From Holacanthus passer (taxonomy: Eukaryota; Chordata; Actinopteri; Pomacanthidae): a stretch of DNA of 64,000 nt. This document shows positions 13,806-25,653 of this stretch, piece by piece. How positions within the stretch are numbered: position 1 is the stretch's first letter; the number at the start of each line of letters is the position of its first letter. The position numbers and the translations under genes are program-made. The notes under the pieces were generated by a model. It did not search any database. It saw only the letters and a list, made by a program, of their open reading frames with translations, and had not been told where the DNA came from. The DNA is taken from contig JAFREQ010000034.1 in NCBI GenBank assembly GCA_025331565.1, forward strand, positions 3,348,001-3,412,000. The letters are read 5' to 3'.

Positions 13806-15820
13806 TTTATTACTCTGGTAGAGAAAAAAAAAAAAGCCTCTGCATGTGCCTGCAGGAAACAGGTGGGACTGGTGAGACTCAAGTAAGAAAAATTATGTTC
13901 GTATGGAACCAAAACATTATGAGAAAATAGCATTTTAAATGGCATTTCAACATGGCAGACAAGACCAGCGGGTAAATTCATCATTTCCTAATTTGGAGTT
14001 AAGTGTTTTAACAGATCTATTACATTTGATTATTTAATGAGCAATCGCTGGAGTGATTCGCGGGATTTAAAGAGGGCTCGTACAGGTTTTGCATGTTGTG
14101 TTTTTAATAATAATCAACAAGTCAACCAAACAATATTACTGCCAAAAAACGTCACCTAAATGTCATCTAAAGGCGAGATGACCGGGCGAATGTCAAACAG
14201 TACAGGGATTCAGAATCCTTCTCCTGACTCGGAGAAAAGTGAGGTCTAACTGTACATCCAGCCACTATGACTTTTTCCCCTCCCTTCTTTTTTTTTTTTT
14301 TTTTTTTTTGTTCCATTAGGGCTTCACACTGTAAAAGAGCACCAAAACAAACAGAGACGGAGCAGAGGGAATGAAAGACTGCAGTGTTTTGGGAACATCA
14401 CAGTCCTGACTACACATGCGATTCCTTGTCAGACGGCTGGAGTGACGGGTGACAGGTGAGCTGATAGGAGAGTAGGATGAAAAAAGAAGAAGTAAACAGC
14501 TGCATTTCAAATTACATGACATTTCCTGTTATTGCTGGAGAAAAGTGCTCTGATTTAACAGTCTGGGGAAAGTCACCTTTTAATGCAATGAGACATTTAC
14601 TGGATCACATACAACAGGTCAAACTAAATTGTATATGGACACAGAAGTTGCCTATTCTTTCCAAATCACAAGAAAACGTAACAGTAGCGTAACATAAAAG
14701 TGTTTCCACTGTGGATAACAGAGATAAAAGGTCGATTTTTATCCCAGTTAGTGAAACAATCACTATATCATAAGTTGCATAACAGACCAAATCTGCTATT
14801 AATGTAAAAGAAATCTCATAAAAATCTGTTGCGTAACACGTGTTCTTTTCCAGTATATTCTTTGATGTCCCAGAAATAATTTGAACCTGTTAGGGATGAG
14901 GACTTCCAGTGAATGGCAGTGTGCTCATGGCTAGTTTCCATCACGTTCTTCCCTTCCATACAGGTCCCCTCTTCTTCTTCTTCTTCTTCCATTCATTCTA
15001 ATAGATGCACCGCATAATAAAAAAAAAAAAAAAAGGCCATTGCTGCTGGCTGGCCAAAAAAAGAAAAGCTTGGCTCAACTTCTTTGTTCATTCACTTTCC
15101 ATTGCAAATCCAACAGGCATTCTCTCAGCTCTCCTTTTCCCTGACCACAGCTATGGCTTTGGATACAGCAGCAAGTCTGTCCTTTCTCCTTTTGTGTTTG
15201 AAGATAATGTCCACTGTTTGAAGGCAAGGGAACTTAAGTTCAAGGTAAAATCCAGCCTGAAAGGACTCGTCAACCATTCAGGAGAGCACAGTCTATATTT
15301 GTGACTATTAACAATGTCATCACAAGGTCAGAAACAGGAAAGCTGCTCCATAGACAATGTAGAGACTGTGACTTTGTGGAAAACATACCACAAAGTCTCT
15401 GTCGTTCATTCTCCATGAAGCACCTCCTGCTTGTTTTTCTTTTTCTACAGGACTCAACGCTGTCTAGCTTTAGGAATGTGTCCACCTTCACAAATCTCGA
15501 AGGAAACGGTTTCAAATCATACTTTGTAAGTTTGGCTTGGTTTGGACTTTTTAAGGTGAAAATAACTACTTGTCATCCAGAGCTGACTGAGTGGGAGGCG
15601 AAAAAAAAACAAAACAAGAAAAAAAATCATGAAAACAAGTCTTTAAGAAAATGTGCATCCTTAAAAATGCGTGACCTCCAGAGTGGTGTTCAGATCTAAG
15701 CCGCGAGGCCAGAGGGTCAGTTTAAGTATTTGTCACAGCTAAGAGTCCAAGAGTCAACGAGCATGGGGTTCGTCAGTACCTAGTAAAATCCTGCCATACT
15801 ACCTCGCTTTTCGTGTCTTC
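13806..15820 (-). other. tgfb3: Probable tgfb3 3' UTR and polyadenylation region
   Basis: No further minus-strand coding exon follows the tgfb3 stop. Scanning downstream, the first clear AATAAA on the minus strand is at 13811-13806, about 2.0 kb past the stop; an ATTAAA variant near 14580 could end a shorter UTR. The segment holds a (TTC)n tract at 14971-14989 and two A/T homopolymers (14288-14309, 15019-15034). Its 3' end is inferred from signal position only. Confidence 0.4.
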
Positions 15821-15979
15821 TCAGCTACACTTGCAAGACTTGACGATCATGTTGGAGAGCTGCTCCACTTTGGGGGTTCGTCCAGAGTAGTAGAGTATAG
15901 TGAGGGGTTCCAGGTCTTGAGGGACGCAGCAGGGGGAGGCCGATGCCTCCGGGTTCAGAGTGTTGTACAGGCTCAGCAG
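15821..15979 (-). CDS. tgfb3: tgfb3 coding exon 7: ligand C-terminus and stop
   Basis: Encodes residues 356-407 and a TGA stop (15823-15821). It reads LLSLYNTLNPEASASPCCV and ends in VEQLSNMIVKSCKCS, the family's C-terminal KCS. The acceptor is TTCCATTAG. R94 and the PKVEQLSN finger of the ligand, which contact receptor in the family, are kept; mature position 92 is Ser instead of Val. Confidence 0.96.
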   Translation of the reverse strand: MLSLYNTLNPEASASPCCVPQDLEPLTILYYSGRTPKVEQLSNMIVKSCKCS

Positions 15980-18900
15980 CTAATGGAAAGCGCACAGGAG
16001 ACATAAAAACTCACTTTCAAATAGTATTTGTCTTGTGTTATATCCAGTGTCTAATAATTTGCTGGCTTTGAAATTTTGAAATCAGTGTAATAGTTTGTGA
16101 CTGATAAATCTGTAAAGACACATCTTTGAGAATTTATCATGGCAATTCATCGGTGACCAAATACACAATTTGCCAAGTTCTAATATGTTTTTTTCACATT
16201 TTCTGGGAGATTAAGTTCTGTAAAATGCTGTCTACTCATCTAAAAACTAGTTGTGCAAGTGTGGGCTCAGGAACCAAAACTTTAAGCTAAGAGAAGCTAA
16301 AAGTTAACATTAAGTATAAACTTCACACTCAACATTATCAACAGTTTGTATGGGGACTATTTCTTCAGTCAAAAGTAGTTCTAAAGAAAACTGTTCACAG
16401 TGATGTCTGTGGATTATCCAGAGTATCCAGGACATAATTTATGGAAAGACAGATTGCTCTTGCATGTCAATACATCTAATACCCAAACGGATTCAAGTGG
16501 ACTTGCTATCTGATCACATGGTGCATCATCAGTGTGAAGGACAGTGTGAGCTGTGAGCTCTGCTCCCAGTGTCGATCTTCCCTCTCTATTTAGGTGTGTT
16601 TGGGTTGACCATTGGGTCCATTTCTGGATCTGGTCTCTTTGTTTTTTATGTTAATTTATCTCTGACAGGTTCAGGTAGGTTCTCTCTAGTTGAGTCCAAA
16701 GTTTTGGTCCTGTGAAGACCTCTAGGTGGAGACATATCTCCTCAGACATCTGGTCATAAAATCTATCAGCATGTCTATTTACCACTAGAATAAAAGAGAA
16801 ACAGATTTGTTTGGTAAGTTTCACTATAGGAAAACTGGGACCTTCTTACCGAGCTGTGTGTTGTATCTGAGCTCCTCAGGTAGGGGCAGGGCCCGGAGCA
16901 GTAGTTAGCATCATAACCACTGGGCTCATGGATCCACTTCCAGTCCAAGTCACGCCGGAAATCGATGTAGAGCCGGCGAACACAGCAGCTCTCCTCTGTG
17001 TTTCTGTGACGAGGACGACAAACAATAGTGTAATCAGTCCTAAAATTCATTTTTGTAATGATACTCTTGATAATTAATACCTTCTTGAAGTGGGGGATAC
17101 CAGATGTTGGATATTATGTTATGTGTAGAAGCTGATGCACGTGAATCACATATGGCATTAATAACTTCTAAAAACAAGTATGTATGATAAATGCACCCCT
17201 TACGAGAAACAGTAGTTGGTGTCCAGCGCTCTCTTGCGTCTGCGTGACTGAGTGTCCAGGCGGTGGGGTGGGATCATCATGAGGATAAGGTGAGGCAGGG
17301 ACTGCTCCTTTTTCTTGTTCAGGTGATCCAGATCCAAGCGTTTGTGCTCGTCATCTCCATCCACGCCTTAATTACAGACACGATCGAGGCACACTTAAAC
17401 CAACCACGTGGATGTGGCTTTTTTTTTCTTTCAGAATTTCCCTCAATCTGAGCATACAATTTGCGAAATTATTGACTGTAAAACTGCCATCGCTGTAACT
17501 CTTTTTCACAATGCAGAGAAGAAGCCGACCAGAAAAAAGAACAAACTAAGAACAACTGTCTTTTTGCCTGACAAACAAATAAAATCTATATTTATTCTTA
17601 GTCCTCTGAGGAAAAAGTTGAAACAACAGCTCAACAGTTCAATTTCAGCAGCAGTTCACTTTCAGCATACAGACAATCTTCAGCACAAGTTCTAATTAAA
17701 CCATACTGTACCAAACTACCCAAAGTGAGAAATACACAAATTATCTGGGATTATTTACCAGAATTATGGCAGACTTTTTATTTTAAATTATCTTATCTAA
17801 ATTGTAAGGACTAAAGACCAAAAAATGTTGAAGCCCACCTTTAAACTTCACCTCCAGCACCTCGTTCTCATTGTCAATGATGTCACCATTTGGGTTGAAG
17901 GTGTGGCAGGGACAGTGAACGCTGATTTCCAAACCCAGATTAGTCCCTGAGGGCAAACAATTATGGAAAAGAGAAAATAGAATGTTAATTTATTTTCCTT
18001 TTTAAACAGGAAGCCCAAGTCAACGGCTTCAAAACTGAAAACTTGGAGGAGAAATGCAGGCGACGTTTCTGACTTCAAACATGGGATTAATGATGCGAAT
18101 ATATGATGATGATTAATGATTTTAGACGCAACAGTGACCTCCGTCTCACCTCTGTTCATCAGCCATTCTCGTACTGTTTCCGTCACATCGAAGGAAACCC
18201 ACTCTTGAGTACCTTTGGTCAGAACATTCTTGGCTCCAATGTAGCGTTGTTTCCTAATGTGTTCGTTTGGCCTCACAATCTGCAAAGCAATAACAAACGG
18301 TCACTCTGAAAAGTTTTCTCTCGATACTGAAACAGAACAAAATCACATGGAGAACAGAGCAAACATTAGACAGGAGTTTGGTTTGAGAAGAAGCTGTGAT
18401 TTCTTAAACTAATGCCCTGTTGTTTCGATCACTTGTATTTAATTATTTATGAACCTTTAATTACTGGAGCAGGCAAACAGATCATATATAGAATAAGTAG
18501 GTAAGACTGCAGCATATCAGTGGTATTTGACTCAATAAGGTGACTGAAAGACAAGACTAAGAGTCTAAAGTTCTGTTTTTGGGAGGCCAAACTTAAAACT
18601 GTCTGAAAACTAAAACACTGACTAAAATTTGAGTTTCACTGACTAAATCTTGACTAAAACAAAAGAAAACAAAAAGGCTAAAATTTGACTTTAAACCAAC
18701 TACAAATTTACTGTAAGCAGCTAAGATTAAACCTAAATTCTTGTCAAAATCAACCTTTGACAAGAATTTTGGACAACTTTTTTGAACAAATTTTGACCTC
18801 ATGGTGGTGCTAGATGAAAAGCCAGTGATCACCAAAGTCAATAGGATTCATCCTCTGGGGAATATGAATGTCTGTACAAAAATGGAAAATGACAAATCTA

Positions 18901-21900
18901 TCCAATAGCGATTGAGATCTTTCAGTCGGGACCAAAGGGCTGGACCAATCAGATGACAGACAGATGGACCTGGACCCCCATCATCATCATTGAGGCAGAA
19001 CAGTTTCCACCTTCATCATTCTGATTGGTTCACGGAGTCACACACCACGCCCACCTTCAACCTGAGCAGAGGACTAATCAACCACAATGGAAACCACCTG
19101 GTGGGTGACTTCAGAGCCAGTACATAGACTGTGCATGTTGACATGTTAGGAATCAACTGCCTACATACACATCCAGCAGACATTGAGTAACACTAGCATT
19201 CAATTAGAGTCCTGTTGGTGTCCACCTGATAAATGTAAGTCCAAGTTTTTTTAGCTCTGTTTCTCTCCTGAGGGAAATATCCGGCTCTTTAGTTTGCTTT
19301 GTTTGTTAGCGTTGTCTGTATGTTGTTTATTGGCCAAGTTGGACATAGTTTATCAAAGCTTGTTTGCTTTTTGTTTGTGGAAATAAGGTTGTTGACAGTA
19401 GTAAAATTCAACCATACACTAAACTTGTGCTGTAAGAACAAAACAATAAACTAAAGGCTCAAAAAGTAATAGCTGCAGAGTTGGATGTTATTTCTCTGGA
19501 GGCAAGCAAGCTCTTTCACATTCCCCATAACCTTTTCATTCTTTGACAATATAGAAATATTGATACTTATATATATGAAGTATAGATATTTACACCTGTT
19601 GGTAAAAATAATCTTGGTGCTTGTTCAGACTGAGCACCTAACATATAAAAGTGTTAATGTTAAATTAAAAGTTAAGCTCCTGACTCTTTTCTTACGTGCA
19701 CATTTATGCTACTCATGTATTTGAATGAAAAATTTTCCTTAATGCCGAAGACATTACAACCAAATGACAGGGACCTGATAAAACTCACTACAACTCAGAA
19801 AAGAAAAACAAAAAACTCAGCAGCCACCTTTTTAACAGCTGAATAAACTCTGCATACTGTTTTGAGGACTGAATGTTAAAGGCCTCCACGTAACCAAAAT
19901 GAGGACCATATTGGATCTGGGCTGCCAGTGCTGCACTGACAGGACCACTGTCCCGGTTCTGCAAACATTCTGCAGGCCTGCGGAGCTTGTTTGGCTTTTG
20001 GTCTGGCTGTTACCCACGCCTGCCACCACAATCTGATTATTGTTGGCTCTCGTTGTCTATTAGGGCTCGAAACCATGCGCTGAACGACTAACCAGCTTAT
20101 GTAAGATTCTTGAATTGAAGAATCCAGTAAGAAATACTACATTAAAGAAAAAGCTCCTTGTTGCCTGGACTCCGAGCTTTGCTTTTTGATCTTGGTAGAA
20201 GGACAAGGAAACGGTACCTTTACGCACCTGGTAGAGCTCAATCCGCTGTTCATTCCTCTTGGCGCTCAGGTTTGGCACCCGCAGAGCTCGAAACTCGGCT
20301 CTGAAGAGGTTGGTCGAGTTCCTTTCCATGGCGGAGACGTTGAAGCGGAAAACCTTGGAGGTGATGCCTTTTGGGCAGTAGAGCAGATCGTCTGGAGAGA
20401 ATGAAATAAAGGTTTTGGAGAGAAGACGCTTAGAAAGTTTTATCAGGACCTGATGCAGTACAAGTAGTATTTGTCCAAACAATCACCTTTGGACAAAATA
20501 ATCACTAAATCTTGCTTTGTGATCTCCTTCGTATGAGCGCAGTAGTTGAAATGAAAAGTTCTCAGGTTGGCCTTTTCCACAGCAGACATTTAGACTTTAG
20601 ACTACTGTGATATGGCAAAAAGTCTTCTATGAAAATTATTAAGTCATGTACATGTAAAAACATAACTTATGATTGCTTTCATTATTGATTAATCTGCCTG
20701 TTATTTCTCTGTTAATCAACCATCTTTTCTTTATTGAATGTCACAACAGAACGAAAAAAACATCTATCCAAATTTCCTAAAGCCAAAGATTAATTAATCA
20801 GATTGCTTGTATTGACAGACCAACACTCCAACCAGAAAAATGTTAATTCTACTATCAAATAAGACAAAGAAAAGTAGCAGATCTTTACAACTGAATAACA
20901 GAAACTTGAATTTTAGGCATTTTTGCTTGAAAATTCCTTAAACCATCAATTGATTATCAAAATAGTATTTCTCTCTTCTAATTCTTCTCTGGTTCGAGTA
21001 ATCAATTGACGACTCATTTCAGCTCTAGTCATTAACATTCACTGTTTTAGCTCCATCCACAACATAATTTTGAAAAATACTTTTCTGGCCGAGTGAGTTG
21101 GCAGCACATGTAGAAACTTCGAGCTCGAGATGGCGATGCGATGTGTACTTTTTCCCTTTTCTGATGTATTGTCTCAGATGCTTTCATAAAAACCAATACT
21201 TAAATATAAAAGTGATGGCATGGATTTTACAGTAAATGTCTTTTTTCATATACTAGAGGACACATTCACACCTAAAATATGATGCTGTGTTTACTGACTC
21301 CTTAATGGCTGGCACTAAGTTTATCAGCCCACAGTGAATGATTAGTGTGGTTTCCTGCCTTATCAAAATTCCTCAATGTTTCTCTAACACATTTTGTCTA
21401 TATTTGGAGGAAATGAAAATGCTGTAATTGAAATAGCAATATTATTGAGTTTAGTATGACTTCACCTCCCTGGTATCTGCATATCAAAAACCCTCCTATC
21501 CTCAGTCCCACTGACAACTTTTTGGACCCAAACCCCTTCCTGACGATGATGACTTCTCCACAACCCAACCTCCGTCATTGACATATGCCAGATTCTGTAT
21601 GCGTACCATGCTATAAAAGGAAATCTTTCCGATGTTTGCAGTCCAGCCTCTTAATGCAGTAATTTACCAGTCCTCAGGCAGCTTTCTGCTTCATTTGCAC
21701 CTGTCACGGATTTGGGTTGGTTCACAGTGCTGCCTCAGATCCACCAAAGGTCAACAGTTTACCTTCAAAAGCTGTCAAATAGTGACTGTGTGTTTGCCCA
21801 CATTAACCAAGGGAAAGAGGGTGATGTCTCTGGCTCAGAGTCCAAAATTTGTTCCACAAAGCCAGACTTCTGGTCCTGTTACACCACAAGGGACAAGACC

Positions 21901-24900
21901 TTAAGGTGGCTGTGTCTTCATAGCACCTGCTTCCCTCACTTCACTTAGATGAGAACATTGATATCACTCAAGTCAGGATGGTAAATATGAAGCTGCAGAC
22001 ATCAGCCAGTTAGTTTAGCTTAGCACAAAGACTGGGAGCAGGGGGAAACAGCTAGCATGGCTCCGTCCAAAGGTAACAAAGTCGGCCTACCAGCACCTGG
22101 TGTTTGCACCTGGTGCTTGGCAAAGAAGACTGAATATCGTCACACCTTTAATGTCTTTCCTTAAGTCCTTCGTCTCTAATGTCAAGTAGGGACTGTTACC
22201 AAAACTTCCATTTGGATTGCTGAATACTGTTAATTAGATCAACAGCATCAGTCATTTCAGCAAAAACCCCTAAATGACTTATGTTTACACTCAAGTGACA
22301 CGGCCCGTATTAATTCTGACAGGCGCAAAGGAGAAGTGAGGAAGCCAGGGAGGATGGATGGATCAACAAAACACTGGACTCAGTCAACATTTTTTAAAGA
22401 ATGACCTGGATCATTTCCTAACCTCAACCAAGTGTTTATTTTGACCATTACAGCAAAGCTTCCCCAACCATTAGCAAAGTAACCCTTTGAACCCAAATCA
22501 CAATGTTTCCCAACCTTAAAGTATTTTATTTTGTGCCTACACCAAAACTTAGTCATAACACTATCACGTCAAAAAACGTGATTTATCTTTCAATTCTAAA
22601 ACTACTTTTCCTGGAGAGAAAAGAAGTTTTGGATCAGTCACCGTGTTTTGTTGTTGACAAAAGGACTGAAAGCAGCACTAGACAGAATTTGTATGTAAAA
22701 GTACACCTGTCGTCAGGTGAGCTTCCCATCCACACTAATTTAAAAAAACTCATATGCTTTGAGTTGTGATCGGAAAAGTAAGGAAACTTTTAGAACCTAA
22801 TTTACTTTACAAACTTGGAAAAGATACACAATATTTAGAAAGTCTTGTATCCATAATATATTGTGTTAGTCTGCTGGTAGGTTGTTTCTCTTTATTACCA
22901 TTTAACTGAAGAAACTGCCAGACTAGAATGAGACTTGAGCACAACGAATCTATAAAATTGTTCATCTTGCCTGCGCCAGCATATGAAAATCACATTACCC
23001 AGTCTCCGTGAGCAGGCTCGGTGTATGCATGTGGACATACAGGGTATTGACAAAATGCATATTTCCAAGTATGAGATCATCTTGGACACATATAAAAACA
23101 CTGAGCCATGCCAATACCACAGTTTTAGGATTGACAAAATAAAAACTGGAGAATATTATGAGCTTGTCGACATTTTAAGTATCTGAGAAGTGGAGATGTT
23201 GACTAGGGCTCACATATGCAGGTACTCATGTGTCAGTACAGCATTTATACTGTTATATTGACATTCTGCCATTTTCCCTTTTGTTTTTCAGCTAATCACA
23301 TCAAAATCAGGCACAAAGACCATAAGATTACAGTAAAGGAAACACTGGTGTTCACCCAGCTGTGCACATGTAAATCTGTCTCACATCTTTTTTATCCAAA
23401 GCCCATTTGTTGCTCTGAATCTACCACAGCAACTGGAGGCACCCACTGCCTGGCGTTTTTGTCAAAAACCATTTTGCGAGATTCAAAACAGAACATTGCT
23501 GAGAGAAAAATAGGTCTTTTGAGAAACACCTGTTGATTTCAAAGGGACTGTGATGCAATGGTCTTGGCTTCGCTTTAGACCATGAGGCCCTCGTTGGCTC
23601 TTCCACACGCACACCATTTATCCTATTCTACTTTCTCAGTAATCCACACTCAGTCGAACCACATGCTGTACGAATCTCCCTCAAGTGCTGACACATGTCC
23701 CTCTCAGCGCAGGTTTTCCACTTCCAGTTCATAGCTTTTAATTCTATGAGGGGAAACAGTTGTGCCAAACGGAGGTTTAGCGCAAATCGCTTGGAGTAAA
23801 AACAATGTGAGCCTCACAGGCCTGTGCTAATAATCTTAACAAATATTTCACAAACAAAATAAAGCTCGTTTTTGACCAAGCAGCGCTGTGAAATGTTAGT
23901 GGCAATAAAATGACAGCACAGTGGAATCATTGGGGTTTAAGGGGATGAACGCTGCCTCAGTTTCACACTCAATTTAGCAAAGTTAAACCTTAGCAGTGCA
24001 GTGAGTGATCTCATGCTCGTGGGCCACCCCTGTGGGTGATTCACCGGGATCCACTCTAAGCTCCGTCTCTACGTGGAGGTGGGTGGTGCTGGCGTATCAG
24101 TGCATGCAAGGGCTTCTTGGGACCCCACGCCTCCTCTTGGGGCAAGCGGGATCCTCTATCCAGACTAACGGGGAGGTCCTTCCATCATCTAACTTTTCCT
24201 GTCCACCTCTGTTAACTTTTCCTACTCCTTCTCCTAAAGGCATCCCCATCCGCCTGGGCAGATGTCCCTCTCATTTGGGCCTGACTGGAAAGGAAGTGGG
24301 AACATCTGGGGAGAAGGACAGGATCCATGGAGGAAAAAAACAAGAGGAGGAAGAGCAGAGTCAGGAGGAGGAGGAGGAGGAGGAGAAGAGCGACTTTCCT
24401 GGAACACTGGTGCTGTGTTTAAACAGGTTGGTGAGCGCGACGGCAGCAAAGCACATCCTCCAAAGTGCACGGCAAGTTCACCTTTCAAAACCTAAAAGAG
24501 CTCTGACACATCTGGGTTGTTTAAAAGAGAATGCCTAAAGTGTTGGTTCACAGATATTTATATATTAAAGTCTACCACGGCTCAAAAATGTGTTCTGCTT
24601 CTTGTAACTTCACTTGGATGTTTGAGCCCCACTGTGCAGAGTGATGTATGTGCAGATGCTCGAAGACTGTTTTCACTTCCCTCAGAGTTTAACACGTGTA
24701 CATACAAGATGATTATGTGACATTACAACCAGTCTGGAAGTCAGCTGCGATCCAAACAGCTTCAAACAAGCGTGATGTGGAAACTGGAAGACTCCAGTGC
24801 ACAGACACTGAGGATGGACTTTACATTAAAGCAGGAGACATCTCGTGTCCGGCAGTAAAACATTTGAAAAGAAATATATTAGTATAGTTATAGATAATGT

Positions 24901-25603
24901 GTTTTTAGATGAGAGAGAAGGGGTGGATGTACTTTGATTCCTTTTAAACTAGGTTATTGACGTTTTTGTGGAAAAACCATATGAGATTGCTATGTCTTCA
25001 AACATGTCTGGAGGGGATCTTGAATGTGCAACACACCCAAATATGAGTGATAAACAGAGTTGATGAAGCAACAGTCTACCACATATCTACATATTTCTCA
25101 ATGACACAGGGCCCAGCTGTGGGTTTGAGACTGGTGCGTCCGGCTGGCACGAGCTCTCCGTTCCGTGCGTAATTACGCACGAGGAACCAACTGATTTGCG
25201 CCATTAAAAGAAGAAAGAAAGAGAAAGTGAGCTGCATAGAAAGGCTGTGATACTCACTGCTTTCTGGTGGCCCGTAGACCATGTTGAATTTGTATATCTC
25301 TTTGGCATAGTACTCAGTCTCTGTGTTGTCCTGACCGCAACTCTGCTGCCGGTCCCTGCGGAGCTCCTCCAGCAGCTCCTTGGTGCTGTTATACAACGCC
25401 TGGATCTGATAGGGGATCTTGCTCGGTCCTAGAGAGTGCGGAGGACTGGTGAGCCGGAGCTTGCTCAGGATCTGACCTCGGATCGCCTCGACCCTCTTCC
25501 TCTTCACATGGTCGATGTCCACGGTGGCACAAGTGGACAGAGAGGAGCTCAGAGTGGCGCAGTTGAGGAGGAGGACGAACAGTAAAGCTTTGCCCAGATG
25601 CAT
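15821..25603 (-). CDS. tgfb3: Transforming growth factor beta 3 precursor, seven coding exons (spliced)
   Basis: Secreted cytokine precursor of the TGF-beta family. The cleaved dimer signals through TGF-beta type II and type I receptors to SMAD2/3; the propeptide keeps it latent in the matrix. Joined exons are 25603-25258, 20391-20228, 18279-18150, 17946-17839, 17366-17204, 17003-16850 and 15979-15821, all minus, giving 1224 nt and 407 residues (human TGFB3 has 412). Features seen: hydrophobic signal peptide at about 1-21; LSTC with the milieu-molecule-linking Cys25; sequons at N72, N133, N140 and N156; the CPC pair C225/C227 that links propeptides; RRRKR at 291-295; mature ligand 296-407 with all nine cysteines. 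CPKGITSKVF in exon 2 and the spacing identify TGFB3 rather than TGFB1 or TGFB2. Odd points: the propeptide RGD reads RLD, and the ligand differs from human at about 16 of 112 positions. No frameshift or internal stop. A diverged teleost duplicate is the alternative to plain tgfb3. Confidence 0.95.
16850..17003 (-). CDS. tgfb3: tgfb3 coding exon 6: ligand cystine knot, first half
   Basis: Encodes residues 304-355 of the ligand after a GTCACAG acceptor. It includes EESCCV, YIDFRRDLDWKWIHEP and NYCSGPCPYLRSSDTTHSS. The cysteines are all present. Several positions normally near-invariant in TGF-betas differ; see the finding on ligand divergence. The donor is TCG|GTAAGA, phase 0. Intron 6 is 870 nt. 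Confidence 0.95.
17204..17366 (-). CDS. tgfb3: tgfb3 coding exon 5: integrin-loop region, furin site, start of ligand
   Basis: Encodes residues 250-303 plus two bases. The loop where TGFB1 and TGFB3 carry RGDLxxL reads HKRLDLDHL (257-265), so Gly of RGD is Leu while DLxxL is kept. PHLILMMIPPHRL follows, then the convertase site RRRKR (291-295) and ALDTNYCF, the N-terminus of the ligand. The acceptor TAATTAAG has a weak pyrimidine tract, but frame and homology support it. The donor is TC|GTAAGG, phase 2. The next intron is 200 nt. Confidence 0.93.
17839..17946 (-). CDS. tgfb3: tgfb3 coding exon 4: propeptide dimer-cysteine exon
   Basis: Encodes residues 214-249. It reads TNLGLEISVHCPCHTFNPNG; the CPC cysteines (225, 227) form the inter-chain disulfides of the latency peptide in this family. 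The acceptor is CCCTCAG and the donor AAAG|GTGGGC, phase 1. Intron 4 that follows is 472 nt. Confidence 0.95.
18150..18279 (-). CDS. tgfb3: tgfb3 coding exon 3: latency peptide arm domain
   Basis: Encodes residues 171-213 plus one base, beginning IVRPNEHIRKQRYIGAKN after a CTTTGCAG acceptor. It contains the family signature EWVSFDVTETVREWL, seen as EWLSFDVTDTVREWL in human TGFB3. The donor is G|GTGAGA, phase 1. The following intron is only 203 nt. Confidence 0.95.
18583..18800. repeat. GACTAAAA-type dispersed repeat in tgfb3 intron 2
   Basis: Repeated ACTAAAA / TTTGACT words, as in the fish repeat built of GACTAAAACTA units. A related piece lies at 50791-50935 in the opposite sense of composition. 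Confidence 0.4.
18905..19255. repeat. Interspersed repeat in tgfb3 intron 2
   Basis: Contains GGGACCAAAGGGCTGGACC, an ACATGTTAGG word, and GTCCTGTTGGTGTCCACC followed by TGATAAATGTAAGTCCAA. The last part recurs near 30391-30430. The pattern fits a dispersed fish repeat. Confidence 0.45.
20228..20391 (-). CDS. tgfb3: tgfb3 coding exon 2: latency peptide
   Basis: Encodes residues 116-170. The acceptor is CTCCAG|AC, and the split codon A+AC gives N116. The exon reads NDLLYCPKGITSKVFRFNV, the stretch that best separates TGFB3 from TGFB2, and ends RIELYQ before the donor CAG|GTGCGT in phase 0. N133-V-S, N140-S-T and N156-L-S are possible glycosylation sites. The following intron 2 (20227-18280, about 1.9 kb) contains repeat relics. 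Confidence 0.95.
20660..21035. repeat. Degraded copy of the CGATTAATCG repeat family in tgfb3 intron 1
   Basis: Shows ATTGATTAATCTGCC, TTTTTGCTTGAAAATTCC, CAATTGATTATCAAAATAG and ATTTCAGCTCTAG in the same order as the family. It is more diverged than the 37.3 kb copy. Confidence 0.5.
21988..22105. repeat. Interspersed repeat in tgfb3 intron 1
   Basis: CAGCCAGTTAGTTTAGCTTAG, then GGGGGAAACAGCTAGCATGG and CTCCGTCCAAAGGTAACAAA. This is a well-known word series of a repeat common in percomorph fish; a second piece lies at 1645-1745. Confidence 0.55.
24364..24384. repeat. (GAG)n tract in tgfb3 intron 1
   Basis: Seven GAG units. They create an acidic low-complexity open frame on the plus strand that is not a gene. 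Confidence 0.9.
25258..25603 (-). CDS. tgfb3: tgfb3 coding exon 1: signal peptide and N-terminal latency peptide
   Basis: Encodes residues 1-115 plus one base. I chose the ATG at 25603 because the protein then begins MHLGKALLF, matching the MHL start region of mammalian TGFB3, and because no in-frame ATG lies just upstream; the open frame continues back only through a TTG and an A-run. Residues 1-21 are a signal peptide, followed by LSTC and VEAIRGQILSKLRL, the family straitjacket helix. YNST at 71-74 carries a glycosylation sequon. The donor is A|GTGAGT at 25257, phase 1. It opens intron 1 (25257-20392, about 4.9 kb), the longest in the gene. Confidence 0.95.
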
Positions 25604-25653
25604 CTTTCTGTGCGCATCTGGAGTGGAAATGTGCAGATTCTTTTTTTTTTTTT

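Noticed and set aside
16775..17050. tgfb3 exon 6 read as a stand-alone ORF from 17050
   Set aside because: The first residues translate intron 5 sequence; the true exon begins at 17003 after the acceptor.
24005..24538. 177-codon plus-strand open frame
   Set aside because: It starts at GTG, is driven by the (GAG)n tract and lies within tgfb3 intron 1; it is low-complexity and has no homology I recognise.
15821..25603. Calling the gene tgfb2 because its latency loop lacks RGD
   Set aside because: CPKGITSKVF, RTPKVEQLSNM, DTTHS and overall spacing match TGFB3, and the loop is a one-residue change from RGDL rather than the TGFB2 sequence.
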